Positions 13,101 to 26,125 are shown, counted from the stretch's first letter. The stretch is DNA of 64,000 nt from Carposina sasakii (GCA_014607495.2 CP053163.1:2026716-2090715); one strand, 5' to 3'. Notes: generated from the sequence alone by a model not told the origin. Numbers and translations are program-made.

Positions 13101-14705
13101 TCGCATGTTATCCGACGGAATACTACTTGTGGACAGTTTTGACTGAGCACTTAATGAATCGTTATTATTTTCTATTCCAGGAAAGATATTCCCTCCATTT
13201 GGTGGAGCTGGAGGGGGAGGACTGGGAGATTTTCTGAAACTATTTTCCTCATATGTCATATCTATCCTATTGTCAGTAGGCCCATTATAAATTGTTTCAT
13301 GCATTGACAATGGGGATTGTTGATTCGATGCTGTATAAATATCAGTAAGAGGTTGTGACATGCCTTTACTGGAGTAATAGTGTTGCCTAGGAGATTCATC
13401 AATTTGATATGACGAGTTATATTCGAAGCGGTCTCTCGACATTGCACTTGGCGATTTAGATGCTCTAGCTGCATTTATTTCAGCATTGGCTACCGCTGAG
13501 CTATATGCTAATCGACCAGTTACTGTAGTATATGGTTCGATTGATGTTCTTTCAGGGACGAATTTTCGACGAGGGGACAAAGTAGGAGGCAAGTATTCAA
13601 TAGCTTTATCAGTTGCCGTGTTCTCAGTTAATGATAATCTGGATGGTGATTTCTCCCTTATATTATTTGATTCTTTAGGTATATTCAACATAAAGTCATC
13701 AAAGCTCTTAAGCATATCATGCATACCCCAGTTTTCACTGCCAGAATACATTGTTTTAAGTTGCTCGTTTATAATGTTACCATCTTCAACAAGTGCTTTT
13801 GCTTCAATGTCTCTATCATGTTTTGATGTCTTTTTGGGTTCGGGACTAATAAGTCTTGTTTTCAAGTCTTTTAATTCTCTGGAATCTTTATGTAATTGGG
13901 TTGTCAGCCTATCTAATTCGTGTAATTTTTCTACAGTAATTTGATCTATAGTACTTAATGTAGATAAATGTACCAAGTCCCTTTCACTAATTTGAGGCCC
14001 ACCTTGTAAACCACAATAATCTTTATAATCTGTGGAAGTATAAACTTGTCTGGATCGTGATAAAGCTTCTATATCTGGTTCCTCTGGCGCTTCCCAAATC
14101 ATATCTAATTGGGAAGGGGGTCGCGATGTTTCCTCACATACTAAGTCATCTCTATAGGCTTGATTTAAGCTCTTATAAAATTCTTCATTCGATTCCATTA
14201 CTTCTTCTTGAGGTAATAACATAACAGAACTTCTTCCAACATCCAACCCTTCTTCGATGCCATCTTCTACAGTTCCGTTTCCGAGTATCTCTCTTATTAC
14301 TTCAAGTCGCGTAAGTGGATCTCTGGAAGCGTTTCGACACGTGTAAAAGTCGAGTAACGTTGATATAACACCCTGTTGATCCGCCAGCAACGCTTCCAGC
14401 CTTTCTAGTCTTTCCCACATTCTAACATACTCTTGGCTAAGGAGATCTAGGGCTCGCCATGCGTATTTGAGTTCTGTTTCCAGTAGGTTGAGGCGAGTAC
14501 CGAGGCGCTCCATGTAATCGCTGATGATGTAGTCTCCGGAGTAGGGCGGAAGGTCGGGAGGCAGGGCGAGGGAGCCGCAGTCGTCCATATCGCCCTCGGC
14601 ACCCCCACTCCCGCCTCCCTCGCTTTCCTCCGTCCCGCCGCTTGCTCCTGCTCCGGCATTGTCGTGAATATCTCGCATCATCTCGAAGGAAAGTGGGTTG
14701 CACAT
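10162..14705 (-). CDS. unc-13: unc-13 giant 5' coding exon, isoform-specific N-terminus (frame broken once)
   Basis: This exon encodes about 1515 residues of the N-terminus of Unc13, which primes synaptic vesicles at presynaptic active zones. Its identity comes from splicing: it ends at a strong donor (GTAAGT, 10161-10156) in phase 0 and joins in frame to exons carrying unmistakable Unc13 sequence. The start chosen is the ATG at 14705; an in-frame TGA lies just upstream, and the nearer in-frame GTG is not a normal start. Residues 15-45 are Gly/Glu/Ser-rich. Residues about 62-120 form a Leu/Glu/Arg-rich probable coiled coil (YMERLGTRLNLLETELKYAW begins it). Then comes a long Ser/Pro/Gln-rich disordered region with a PPPPAPP tract near residue 497, a basic Trp-containing block near 935, an acidic region, and a KWKLLKALKDRK motif near 1481. 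The frame is lost by one base between about 11448 and 11365: frame 1 closes at 11361, and frame 2 runs on to the donor. Isoform equivalence (fly A or B) is not established. Confidence 0.85.
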
Positions 14706-14716
14706 AACATTTTTCA

Positions 14717-14794
14717 CTATGAGTCATCCCATATCGTTTTGTCACTAACACTTATCTCACAAACCTGTCCACTTTCAATAGTTTTAGTTGTCAT
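14717..14794 (-). promoter_or_regulatory. Upstream ORF of 25 codons before unc-13 start
   Basis: On the minus strand an ATG at 14794 opens a short reading frame (MTTKTIESGQ...) that closes with TAG at 14719-14717, 11 nt before the unc-13 ATG at 14705 and in another frame. If this DNA is 5' UTR rather than intron, the uORF would lower or gate translation of the long isoform. An alternative is that a splice acceptor lies between it and the main ATG, so that it is never transcribed with it. No cDNA evidence is available. Confidence 0.35.
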
Positions 14795-14799
14795 TTTAT

Positions 14800-17700
14800 C
14801 ACTTCTATTATCACCACATTGTTAGTTTGTTAATTCAGGTTCTAGTAACACTTTGTGTTTGTATACTAACGACGGATTAATTCAATAAGTTCGCATCAAA
14901 AATAGATTATTTATTTTAACACTTTACTGTAACAGAAAATTGGGTTAATACAATTTTATTTGATACTTAATCCACTGGTTTAAATATAATCCTTGTTATA
15001 TTTACTCCAGTGACAGGAACAGATGGGAAAGGGATTACCTCATTGGCGTGTATGGATTGTCCAGGTGTGTTAAGCTGGTGGTATAAATTATACGTTATAT
15101 AATTTACAAGTTCCATACTAAATCAATCCATACAAGCCAGCGGGAGGCAGCTAAGCGGTTCGTGAAAGATTCCACATGAGTAAATATATCAGAGGTGGAA
15201 GGTTTCTCTCGGTGGGAGGGAAATGGGATAATGTTTAAGGAAATTATACCAAGATCAACCACCGCTTCGCTTGATTACAGGAATTAGGGTTTGGGATGTC
15301 TACGGAACTTTTGTATTTGTTAGCTGTTATGTTTTCGGTTTGAGGCATATATATTATTTCTGATGGTATATGTAATTATTTTTTATTTTGGAGATAAGTA
15401 AAGTCAATAATTAAACTGGTATTCTGACATAAATTACATTAGTGATCTTAAAGTTAATCTTCGAGAACTTTAATTACGATTTTATAAAGTTGGTATCTAG
15501 GTGAAATTAACGTTGGTAGGTCACTTCGTCTACCAAGTATTTAATCTGTATAATGTTTTTGAGCTACCGAATAAAATATATTTCAGGGTAAAACCACCCC
15601 TCAGAGGGTGAAAGCTCGTTACGACACTTCTACCTGTAGGTAGAGTAATAAAATAAAGTACAGTCAGTAATATAATTTAATTAGGTTCCTTTGGGAGTAG
15701 ACATTTTCTCTTAATTTCTGTTGAAGACCATTTAATTGGTGGAAATCATATTTTGAGTCTGACAATAAATTTATACTTATTATAAACTTTTATACCTTGT
15801 TATAATTTAGAAAATGCTACTTTATGTGCTCTAAAAATTGTGGAGCAAAAACAATGACAATATGAGTAAATAAATCTATGAATCCATTTTACACAGAAAT
15901 CTGTTAAATCCGAAGAGATAATTACAATAATCTGCCTAAACATAGAACCTCAGTAGGTACTATAGGAGTGGCGTAAAGATCGATATGCTAAATACCCTAT
16001 AAACAATAAACCCTTAACCCGTTTTGATTCCTGTAGGAAGGAACTTCATTTCAGTATCGAAAACCAATAATCTGTTCGGCTTAGAGTTTCGGAGAAACTT
16101 CGCAGTAGGTACCGGTAGAGTTTTCTAGCACGTTTCGGAATAGTACTTGCGCTCCAAATACGGTACGTATTTGGTGGTGGGGCGCAACTCTTAAATACTA
16201 CGCTAAAAACTTAGATAATACATAACTTAATGGATTGGAATAATGAACATTCGCATACTAGTGACTTTATCACATACTTTTGCTAGATATGCTGACTTAA
16301 ATACACGGAGAATTGAAGATTTTATTTTATTTATATGCCAAAATCCACAGCACTCTGAAATATTTAATATGAGTACATAAAGACTTAACTTACTACCATA
16401 ACGGATTTGGATTATATAAAAAAATATAAAAATTAAAATGTGTCACAACACACAAACAAGAGATATATGAGATATGCACAATTAATTCACTACACTAAAC
16501 AAGAAAATGAATTAAAAATTAGTATCTTAAAAAGAAAATCAGTTATTGTCCGCGAAAATTGCACACAAACGATATTTCAGCGCATGTAGTTGTGTAGTGC
16601 GGTGTGAGTTTGGTAGTGAAGATACGGTACATTTCGTAGTGCCGCATGTACCTCCTATATTTTCAATTCAACGAGTATCAAAAGAAATGTGGACAACTCA
16701 ACATTTTATCAAATAATGCAGATAACATATTTTCGGTTTGGTAACTGCGCAAGCGTTCTTATTTCTCGCTGACAGCTGGGCAATGGCCCACGTCACGAAA
16801 CGAGCCCCGGAGTTTTATGCCTACAGCGCAAATGCAAAACTCTAAAGCGCCATTTAACAGGAGAGAGGCTAAAAGGTTTTTTAAACCATCCCTTTTTTCC
16901 TCTGCATGAAATGAAAACCTAAAAATAATTATTCTATTTTATTGCATACACAAGAATGGTCTTTTAGTTATGTTACAATTTTTAAGCCTTCAATAAATTG
17001 TTTAATGGGTGTTTTAAGATAAACAACGCCCACTATTTTCTTCCAATCGGCCGAACCAGACACAATCACTCAACTTGTTTTCCATCCGCAGATTAACGTC
17101 AAAAGCGTCTGCGGCTTTTGTTTTAAGTAAATAATAATTAAACGCTATTAATTGGATTTTTTCGGGTCATTAGGCTTTACCCAGGATTTGGGTCATCGAA
17201 AACTTTCCATATGGAAGTCTCATTATATTGTAAATAGGTATATAAAATGTGTATGGTTAGGAGACCCATGTCCGACGTGAAGTTGCCAAGCTTTTTCTTC
17301 AAATTGAAATATTGGTTTTATGGTTTAATTTTCCATGCCTTTGGCCGATAAGACTGTAGACTTTAACTATAAGCAATTCAATTATGTATAAATATGTCAG
17401 CTCTCGATATCTTAAGAAGTTAATAATGGTGGCCGTTTCGTTAAAATTCTATATCTTCTATGTCTTTAATACCTCTATATTCTATCCTAAAATATTATTA
17501 CTCCCGTAATACGCTTCAGAAAGTTCCATTAGGTACATATATAGAACTTTTAGTGTATTACGCAATATTTTAGTACAACGTGATATTTGACGGCAAAATG
17601 TATTGTATCAGATTTATCTACTTTAACCTAAATAACAACTACTTTTTATAATAATACTGTAAACAGTAAGTTTGTGCACAGATAACATAGACCAAGTAAG

Positions 17701-20700
17701 TAAGTTGCGAGAGCAACTAAGCGAGGTAACTAAGTCAGTAAACTTAACCACAATACTTACCACAGACATTTGGGACAAATGCTTCAAATACCTTCATTGT
17801 ATACATATACACCTAGATTTCATTTCAACAATACAAGTAGCCATGATTTTGTACATAAACTAAAAGAAGAAAAAGATGAAGTATTTTTTCTCCAAGGTGA
17901 TTCCCTAAAAACCAGGGTAAAATTACCAACAAAGTTATACAGGGTATAGAAACAACCGATTGAAACGGCTGGAGCGTAGCCAAAGCCAACAGAAACTTAG
18001 TCCTGACACTAATTGGATTTGTACTCTATAAACTTAAGCTTAAAATATAAAATCATTTGGTATTACTTAACGTTAAAGTTAATCACAGAGTTGGAATTGG
18101 GAACCATTCTAAAATACGACGATAAGATTTCAATTATAATTTACGTAAAGTAAACCTTTTTGGTGATGAATGATGTATTTTAAAGTACACGCCAGCCTAC
18201 TAATATAAAAACTTTATAAGGACTAACCTAGACAAAACTTCAAAAAATAGCAAAGACATCTTTTCTAACTAGAGCTTTTTAAAACTGAAATCGTTCTAAC
18301 AAAAGTGAAAACTTTCCTTCTTGCTTCCCATTTATAGTGTAATCAACCGCCGTAAAAGAGAACCAAGTATTTCTGGCAACTGTCCACGTTTGCAGATGTT
18401 CTGTAACAGCTGAATTTATTCACAGGTCTTCCAGATGTTGTGAATTGTCGGTACAATAATTCTGAATCTGCAATTTAATTTGGATTTCATATTGTTTTTA
18501 TTTGGCGTAAAGAGTTTTAAGATCGTTTTTACCTTGAGCTCACTTTTATGTTAGCGTCGAATTATTATTTTTTATATTTCATCTTTTTGTGGGAGTATAT
18601 TTTCTCAAAAATAACCTAAACGTGCAACAAACGATGCTCCCATTTTGTGACTGCAACTTTGACATCTGATACATACCGAGTTCATTCGCCATTGTGTGGT
18701 TTTGACTATGTGCGTTTGGGCATTGTCCTTGCGGTGTTGTAACTATGTATATATACATAAAATGACGTTTATATCCCGAAATTGTATACTCGATACTTAT
18801 TTTAGGATAATCTACTGCAGAAATATCAATAGTTTTTCCAACGCCAGTATATGCTCTTTTCATAAGTCTGTCTTGTTTATAACGGTATCTTCTATTTTAT
18901 AGCTACAATTTCCTATGGCCTGACTGTTGGCACGAGTTCAAGCCAACAGATGGCGTTTTAGGAGTAACAGTCCTCGGTCACGGTTAACTACCCGATTCTT
19001 GGGTTTGTTTTGACGCATTTCAACTGTGTTTGTTAGTTATGGGTTTTGGCAAGCACTCCTTGTATATGGAAATTGGTGAATTGAAACATCTGTTCCTTTA
19101 TGTAAAAAATTTCTTTCGTTATTTTTGAGGACAAAGTAACATATTGTGGTCATAAAAAGCCTAGAAAATACTTTAGTTTCCATCTGTTATTTTTCTTATT
19201 GATTAGCCTATATTATTATGTTCGAGTGTATAATCATCACGCCTTTGGTTTAGTAAACTTTACTAAATGCTGCAGTAATACCATTTCTTTCATTTATGAA
19301 TTTATTAAAAAAAACGAGTATGAACGCTAATTCTTAAAAAATAATGGCGCCAACTCTAGACGCAAAAGAACATTTCGCTTACGTTCAACGAATAAGCATC
19401 TTCAGCAAAATAGCACAGATAATAAATCTTAAAACGTCAAAACAAGGATAGGCGAGGATAGGCAAGGAAAGGGAGGGAACAGATGGCCGCTGACAGATCC
19501 GATTCATGCCGAGATAACGTTTGTTACATAATCTTCACGTAACACACCTGCGCTGCTCTATTATGTACGCTTATGAACAGAAGTGTATATCCTCGAAACT
19601 AATGTATTCTTGGAAAATTGGGAAAAACGTCGACGAGATAAATACCACATTTGTAAAAGATCGAAGAAAGTAAATGAATATTTTAGTTATGTAGTTTTGG
19701 AAAATAAAAATTTGCTTTTATCATAAGATAAAATATCTTAATTTAACATTTGTTTTTCCTTTGAAAATATTTGGTATTATTTTAAAAAAGTTTCACAACA
19801 CTAGTCAAGCAGACGGTATTTTAGCGTTTAGTGTGTTCAGCCTAAGTCTTTTCTTTTACGACTATAAAAAAATATTTGTTTTTCAATAAGCATTTTTCTG
19901 TTTCTATTCTACGTTCCTCAATAAGACAGTAACTATCGATCACCATCAATTTTCATGTAGTTTGGTGTTCATAACTAAGCAAGTTAAACATACTACTTAT
20001 TTGCTCAGTAATAATATCTGACCCTTTATTCGGGGTTATGTACTTGATGTTTGTATCTAAATTACATAAAAGAAACCTTATTCTCTAACAATATTTATTT
20101 TAATCCTTAGTCAGGCAGATTCGTGACGAACAAGTAGTTAAAATACAAAAAACTTTGCCAATTCAACACGTCAAACCCACACGTTCGCAGAACGCAACCA
20201 AAAAGTATTCCATCAAAACGTTTAGCATTCGAAAATCGAACAAACACAAAAGCGACAAAATGTCCGCCGTCATTGTGATGTCGTGCGCGAGTGTACCAGC
20301 CGCAGTTTGGATAGCTTAGTCATGCCATTTCATTCAACTCCAGTGTACGGTTGGCACCTCTGAGCTTCGTAGAGCCATGCATTATCGGGCCGTCGTATTT
20401 GGACCTGGTCTATAGTTAGGGTTTGTATGTTGGTAATTTGTTACATGTAGGCTCATAGATTGTTAAAAGTCTTATAAGAATTCCATATTTGAAAAATGCT
20501 TGCTTTTCATGAAGGTATTTGGGTTAGTTTAAAAAAAGTCGGTACTATTCGGTCTGCCGAAACCAAACTCAAAAAAATAAATACTAGTAAATCAGAACAG
20601 AACAGATCTTTTCGACGCTCCTTGTTGATGCGAAATTGCATTATAATGAAGTTATAAAAGCTACTGAACCGATTAATATCAGAATTCACCGACTCAACAA

Positions 20701-21240
20701 AAGTGTCAAAAGTTTAAAATTTGCTCGCCTCTAGCATCCATACTGCCTTCAAAATAGAAGCAGATTTAAAAGTAAAATTTATGTAGAACGGTTTGCAAGT
20801 GGACGCAAATAGTTAGAACTAGTATGTCTCAACTTAAAAAAACTTATTAAAATGTATTCCCATTTCCCTTGGTCATATATAAGCATCATGTATAAACGGA
20901 TGGAATTTCGCTAATACCTTTTTTGTTGTTTTCAGGAAAACGTTCTTTACAAATAAAAAAACTTATGAAAATTTTAAAACATTTAACTATAATTAAATAA
21001 GTTTACTATATCAGACTAACACATAGGTTTTTAATGTTACAGCGTCCGCTAGTTGATTATAGTCTTGAAAACGACATGACTTTTTTATTTCTTTTTATGT
21101 CCACGACTGTACCCAATTTATGTGTCAGTTGCGTAAATGTAACTTGAGAGTTCGTTCCGAGTGGGGATTATTTTTTTGTATTCGTAAATCATCCTCCTTG
21201 TAAGCTCGGTATTGTTGACTGTGATGTTTCGTATGTAGGT
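14800..21240. other. 5' flank or first intron of unc-13, no gene recognised
   Basis: AT-rich DNA without recognised exons. Locally GC-richer patches near 16740-16860, 18905-19020 and 20250-20400 might hold non-coding exons or promoters, but no TATA/initiator pattern or reading frame decides this. Confidence 0.5.
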
Positions 21241-21246
21241 ACATAT

Positions 21247-21440
21247 ACCAATATTATAAAGCTGAAGAGTTTGTTTGTTTGTACGCACTAATCTCAGGAA
21301 CTACTGGTCCGTTTAAAAAAAGTTCTTTCAGGAAAGTTCTTTCTTATCGTTGAAGGCTATAAGGCTATAATATGATCCGCCCCGGCTTCGCACAGGTGTA
21401 ATGCCCTTTCGCTCGGACGAAGTCGTAGGCGGCCGCTAGT
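21247..21440 (+). mobile_element. Helitron-like non-autonomous element
   Basis: It begins near AATATTATAAAGCTGAAGAG, carries TTTGTTTGTTTG and CTAATCTCAGGAACTACTGG, and ends CGGACGAAGTCG...GGCGGCCGCTAGT. The same head and tail recur at 27652-27862. The CTAGT end preceded by a short GC-rich hairpin and the absence of inverted repeats fit Helitron-type ends. Confidence 0.6.
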
Positions 21441-21480
21441 ACCTCTATAAAAGTATTCCACTAATGAATTGTTAAGGGCT

Positions 21481-21535
21481 AATTGGGGGAGGCCTATGTT
21501 CAGCAGTGGACTACTCAAGGCTGAGAATGATGATC
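21481..21535 (+). mobile_element. RTE-like LINE/SINE tail fragment
   Basis: Diverged copy of the tail GGGGGAGGCCTA..GT.CAGCAGTGGACT...AGGCTGA with a GATGATGAT-like end, immediately before a fuller SINE copy. Confidence 0.6.
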
Positions 21536-21584
21536 ATGAAGAACTATTTGCACTAGAATGAATAGAGATACACTTATAGTATGT

Positions 21585-21850
21585 TAGCCGCGTGGTGCCG
21601 GCAGAGTAGAATTCGTACCACCCCATGTCTGCCCGTGGGTATCGTACGAGGCGATTAAGGGTTTCCGGGAGGTGGGCAGCAGCGCCTCCCGTGTTGACAA
21701 CATAGTCCAAAATAGAAACTGCGGTCAACAACCCGCCTGCCCAGCGTGGTGACTATGGGCAAATACCCCCCATGGCAGTCTTGTAGCGTGCCCTGGGGGA
21801 GGCCTACGTCCAGCAGTGGACTGCAATAGGCTGATGATGATGGTGATACT
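21585..21850 (+). mobile_element. SINE-R (SINE with RTE-like 3' tail), near full length
   Basis: It begins TAGCCGCGTGGTGCCGGCAG, contains GTATCGTACGAGGCGATTAAG, and ends with CTACGTCCAGCAGTGGACTG plus CAATAGGCTGATGATGATGG. The last ~60 bp match the 3' end of the RTE-like LINE fragment at 39336-39802, while the front does not, as expected for a SINE mobilised by that LINE. At least nine full or partial copies lie in the window. Confidence 0.8.
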
Positions 21851-22628
21851 TATAGTAGCACTAGAATAGAAATATATGCCAACTTTAGTATCATATCTCA
21901 ATTTTATTTCATTACAAAGATCTTTGTTTTAAAGTCGAAAAAAAAAATCGCAACTAGCGGACGCCCGTGACTTTGTTCAAATACTCGTAGTACAAGAAAT
22001 CAGAATTAGAACTACACTAAATTAATACACTGCTTATATCAAACGATTCAGATTCCTTCAGATATTAAAATTCTTAGATCACAATAACATTACTTTCACT
22101 TCCATAATACTGACAAATTCACTCCGAAGGCGAGGGGATATTGGATTCCGATAGAAATATCACCTAATAGAAGCACATTTCAAAAGCGTCGACCCGAAGG
22201 ATGTTTATACTAAACGATTTGATCACGACACGATAACTGTTACATGATAGCCTGAGTGTTATGACGATTTTAAGCACAAACGCACTGATTCTTTAATAAT
22301 TAGTTACTATGTAATGCTTACACAAAAAGTTTACATGTTCATGGTTTGTATAAGTAGGTAGGTAAAATGAATTAAAATCCTATATTACATACCTATAATT
22401 TTTTCTATATTTTCTTTATTTATACTTTGTACTCTAGTATCCATATATTTATCGGACAATGTAATATGGTATCAGATCTTATTTTTCAGACTAAGTAGAC
22501 CTTTATTTTGCTGACGTTTTTTTTATTCAAAACCCTAAGACTGCTCGAAGACTTTTTTCTTAATGCCTACCCATTAGAGGTATGAGTAATAGGTGTTTTA
22601 TAAAATAATTTTATTATCTAACTTCTAT

Positions 22629-22980
22629 AATGATGATGATCTCCGACCGTATTTCGGCCAAGGCGACCAATGTCTACGGAGATTGGTCAGGTACGCAGGA
22701 GATATTATAGTGCACAAGTGTGTGCGCAAACACAGATGCACTCTCTATTCCGTCACTCTCATAGTCCGATGGGACGGAAAGCCGACACGACCGGAGAGAG
22801 ATCAGGCGTAGGACCAACGGTTTTACGTGCTTTCCGAGGCACGAGCTTAGTGACAATTTTGCAACATTAAAATCTGTACATGAAATAAATTCATTGGTAC
22901 AGGCCCGTGACTGGGATCGAACTTACGCCTCCCGCTTGGAAGGTGCACGTCTTAACTACTGGGCTATCTATCACCGCTTC
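22629..22980 (-). mobile_element. tRNA-derived SINE-T1, full length
   Basis: Read on the minus strand it starts GAAGCGGTGATAGATAGCCC and has a tRNA-like A box (TAGCCCAGTAGTTAAGACG) and B box (AGTTCGATCCC), then a body with TTTATTTCATGTACAGATTT and a region ending in GGTCGGAGATCATCATCATT. Other copies: 47569-47803 and 59962-60126. Short open frames over it are incidental. Confidence 0.8.
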
Positions 22981-23696
22981 TATAATATAAAATCCATGTC
23001 CTGAATGACTGGTGGATTCATACAATCGAAACCACTAAACCTAAATATCAGAAACCTGGAGACGTTGTTTTTTGCATGATGTAGACATCCAATTAGAAAG
23101 GATTTTCCGACGGGAATTGGAGTTCTAAATTTAACGCGTCAGAAGTCGAGGGCAAATATATAATATTGTACATATAGCTTAAATCGCAAAACAAATAACA
23201 GGGATTTCAAATAAACTATGCAAGTCACAATCAAGTATACGCACCAATACTAAAGTATGAAACAATAATCTTTCTCCTAAAATCGACAGAAAGTCTTTTA
23301 ATGGATGACATAAAACTCCCGGCATGAGAAATCTCAAAAGCATCCACCGTTTTTACTCTCAAGACTCTTAGAATTAAAGATAATAATGTAATCTCGGAAA
23401 TCGAGGTCGTAGTAACGAGGAAAGAAGATAGATGTTGTCGGAGTAAAGTAATTATGCTTTTCAACAGTCGTTGATGTTCTTTAAGATTCAGAAAAAGTAA
23501 GTTCTAAACTTAACCTTACTTTACGGCTATCTCATTTGCAGTGTTTGGATTGAAGTTTCGTTTGGAAAGCAAAATCTGCTTCCTTCTCTAATTTAGTACT
23601 TAATATTTAGGTAATTTTATTATCAGTTTTAACTCAGGAATGTTTCTACAATCTTGAGAAATAAACGTGTGATTTCGAGTTTTAAATATTACAAGT

Positions 23697-23965
23697 TCTT
23701 CTTCTTCTTCTTCAGCCTATTGCAGTCCACTGCTGGACGTAGGCCTCCCCCAGGGCACGCCACAAGGCTACTGCCACAGGGGGGTTTTGCCCATAGTCAC
23801 CACACTGGGCAGGCGGGTTAGTGACCGCAGTGTGATTTTCGGACTATGTTGTCAGTACGGGAGGCGCTGGTGCCCACCTCCCGGAAACCCTTAATCGCCT
23901 CGTACGATACCCACGGGCAGGCATGGGGTGGTACAAACTCTACACTGCCGGCACCACGCGGCTAA
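23697..23965 (-). mobile_element. SINE-R, full length, minus strand
   Basis: Reverse-complement copy of the 21585-21850 element, from the GAAGAAGAAGAA tail at 23697 through CAGCAGTGGACTGCAATAGG to the head AGCCGCGTGGTGCCGGCAG at 23965. The simple-repeat tail here is GAA rather than GAT. Confidence 0.8.
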
Positions 23966-25430
23966 TTACAAGTTATAACAAGAGTAATATTAACAAACCA
24001 GAATAATATTAACAAACCTTAACGAAAATCTCAATTTTACATAACTGTCGATATATAGTTAAGACTGGATATTCATTATCTATCCAAACAGCTAGTTGAT
24101 AATAAATCAATGTTGCTTAAGAAAAATTTTTATCTTATATTTTCCTGTAATTAATAGCGTTAGATCGAGTAAAAATATTGACCTACTTTTCTCGGATAGC
24201 CGGTAGTTACGGGAATCTTTTTTATTTCCACACAAACTGTGTTACATAAGCTCACGTGCGATTTTCATGTGGCATGTGGCGGACATTCTGAGAATTGACC
24301 GTTTTGGGAATTGGTCATTTTGCCATTTGGGTTCTATGGCCTTAATAAATAACGATTTACTTGTATAAAAGTGCTTTAATTGCTGTAAATGGTTGTACAT
24401 TCGCGTGGGGCGAGTCTGTAAGTGGTCTGTCGTTTAAATGGTTTTTATACAGTCTTTACATAACCTATGAAATGGGATACAGACTCTTCCGTGATAAAAA
24501 AATCTTTAAATATAAATCGGGTATTAGATTTGTCAATGGCAAGATGACTTAACCTATAATTTTCTAATGTAGTACCTAAATTTCAATCGACTGAATATAG
24601 TGACATATTTTTAAACGTTTTCAACTTATTAGCTAGAAAAGGGATAAACCTAGGATAAATAATCTGAGAAAATGAACCTAAAAGTTTGAGGTTACAAACT
24701 AAAAAAAAATACTAACGATACACTTAGATTAGTAATAAAAATATTCTACTCGTAATCCAAACACGCAAATCGCAACTATATTAGCAAAGTTGGTAACAAT
24801 GAGCATTCGGAAGCCTTTTTCGTTAGATCCGGAAATATTACTACACAATATTTCTTCAAGACCACGTATATTACTTTCAAATTCACGCAAATCAAAGCAT
24901 ATTGTTTCATATTCCCACGGCACAAGCGTTGGCAGACGTGCTAAAGATTTTAGAGTGAACTATGCTCGCCTTTCTTTGTGTTGAGTAAGCAATCTTAGAA
25001 GCTGTGCGTGATAAACATAAGGTTGCGTTTAGTAATTTGAAGTGGAAGTGGGGTTTATATTACTTGCGAGGCACGCGAGACTCTTACATTACAAGAACAG
25101 TAAATGGATGGTTCGTCTGTTTATTTGTTTTGATTTTGTAATAACAAAATTGTATGTATGAAAAACTTTTTTATGAGAAAATAATTTAATGTAGTGTGGT
25201 GGTAATCAGTGTAAGATAAGGAATTAAGATTGCTGTAGGTATCTTTCCCATGTATACATTTACATACACTTTACATTTAGCTGCGTTTTTTTTCTTATTT
25301 TTGCAAGTTAAATATGCGAATCTTTATTAGTCAACGCAACAGTTTTGTTTATTTATTAATAATCTTGCTTACATTTTGATACATAGTTTACATGTTAACC
25401 TATAATGGTTTAAAAATTATCATTTAAAGT

Positions 25431-25499
25431 CTTGTGGCGTGCCCTGGGGGAGGCCTACGTCCAGCAGTGGACTGCAATAGGCTTATGATGATGATGATT
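25431..25499 (+). mobile_element. SINE-R tail, 5'-truncated
   Basis: Only the last ~70 bp of the element, ending in ATGATGATGATGAT. 5' truncation is typical of LINE-driven integration. Confidence 0.75.
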
Positions 25500-25954
25500 T
25501 ATCAAAAACAAAATCTCCATAGAATCCGAAATCCGACTTTTATATTTTATTTTACTAATTTAGTACTAAAACTTAAATTTATAGCCGCTAAATCATGATT
25601 AAATATGATAAATCATGAGTTATGATGTATTGAATCAAATTATTATAACGTGAGCAAAAGTAGCTATACCACGTCTCGTACGCACGCGATTTAAAAAATA
25701 TACCGCTGTGACCCAATTTCTTGACTAAACCTTTTTATGGCCATAAATAACGTAATCCTGTTCCGTTAAAGAGCCTGCCCTTTCATTATTTCAACAAATT
25801 TGTAAAATCTTTTTAGAAAATATTGGTACTCTGCATTGGATATTTTAAAAATTCACCAATCACGTTTCAGCACGAAGTATAATCTATTTGATAAACTAAG
25901 AAAAACTTCGTTATAATAATTTTAAAATGTCCTATACGAGTACACATCTCTCTT

Positions 25955-26125
25955 CTGCAAGTGGTTGGAGTCGACTAAGGAATTCAGGGGCGACCAGACC
26001 ACTCTGGCGACGAACGATCTATACGTATCTAGCTCTATGCTAAACGTGTCTACAGGATCTCTTTCATGATAAAACAATTCTGACTACCCCATTTTAGGAA
26101 TGCAGCCGCTTGATAATAGGTATGT
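25955..26125 (+). repeat. Dispersed repeat family E copy
   Basis: Shares GAGTCGACTAAGGAA.TCAGG, GGATCTCTTTC and GACTACCCCATTTTAG with copies at 45750-45962 and 63133-63220. Origin unknown; it may be a SINE body or old LINE 3' region. Confidence 0.6.

Noticed and set aside
10162..14705. Giant exon as guk-holder/NHS-like gene
   Set aside because: The Ser/Pro-rich sequence and N-terminal coiled coil first suggested an NHS-type protein, but the phase-0 donor joins in frame to exons that are clearly Unc13, so unc-13 is the simpler assignment.
14437..14751. Overlapping Arg-rich frames at the start of the giant exon
   Set aside because: These are GC-driven shadow frames of the true coding frame, with low-complexity Arg/Pro composition.
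20250..20400. Short conserved-looking frame after AAAATGTCCGCC
   Set aside because: Only about 20 codons on the plus strand and about 35 on the minus; nothing links either to a gene.
22593..22870. Small proteins of 60-72 codons
   Set aside because: All lie over a SINE-T1 copy and change with repeat sequence; there is no independent coding support.
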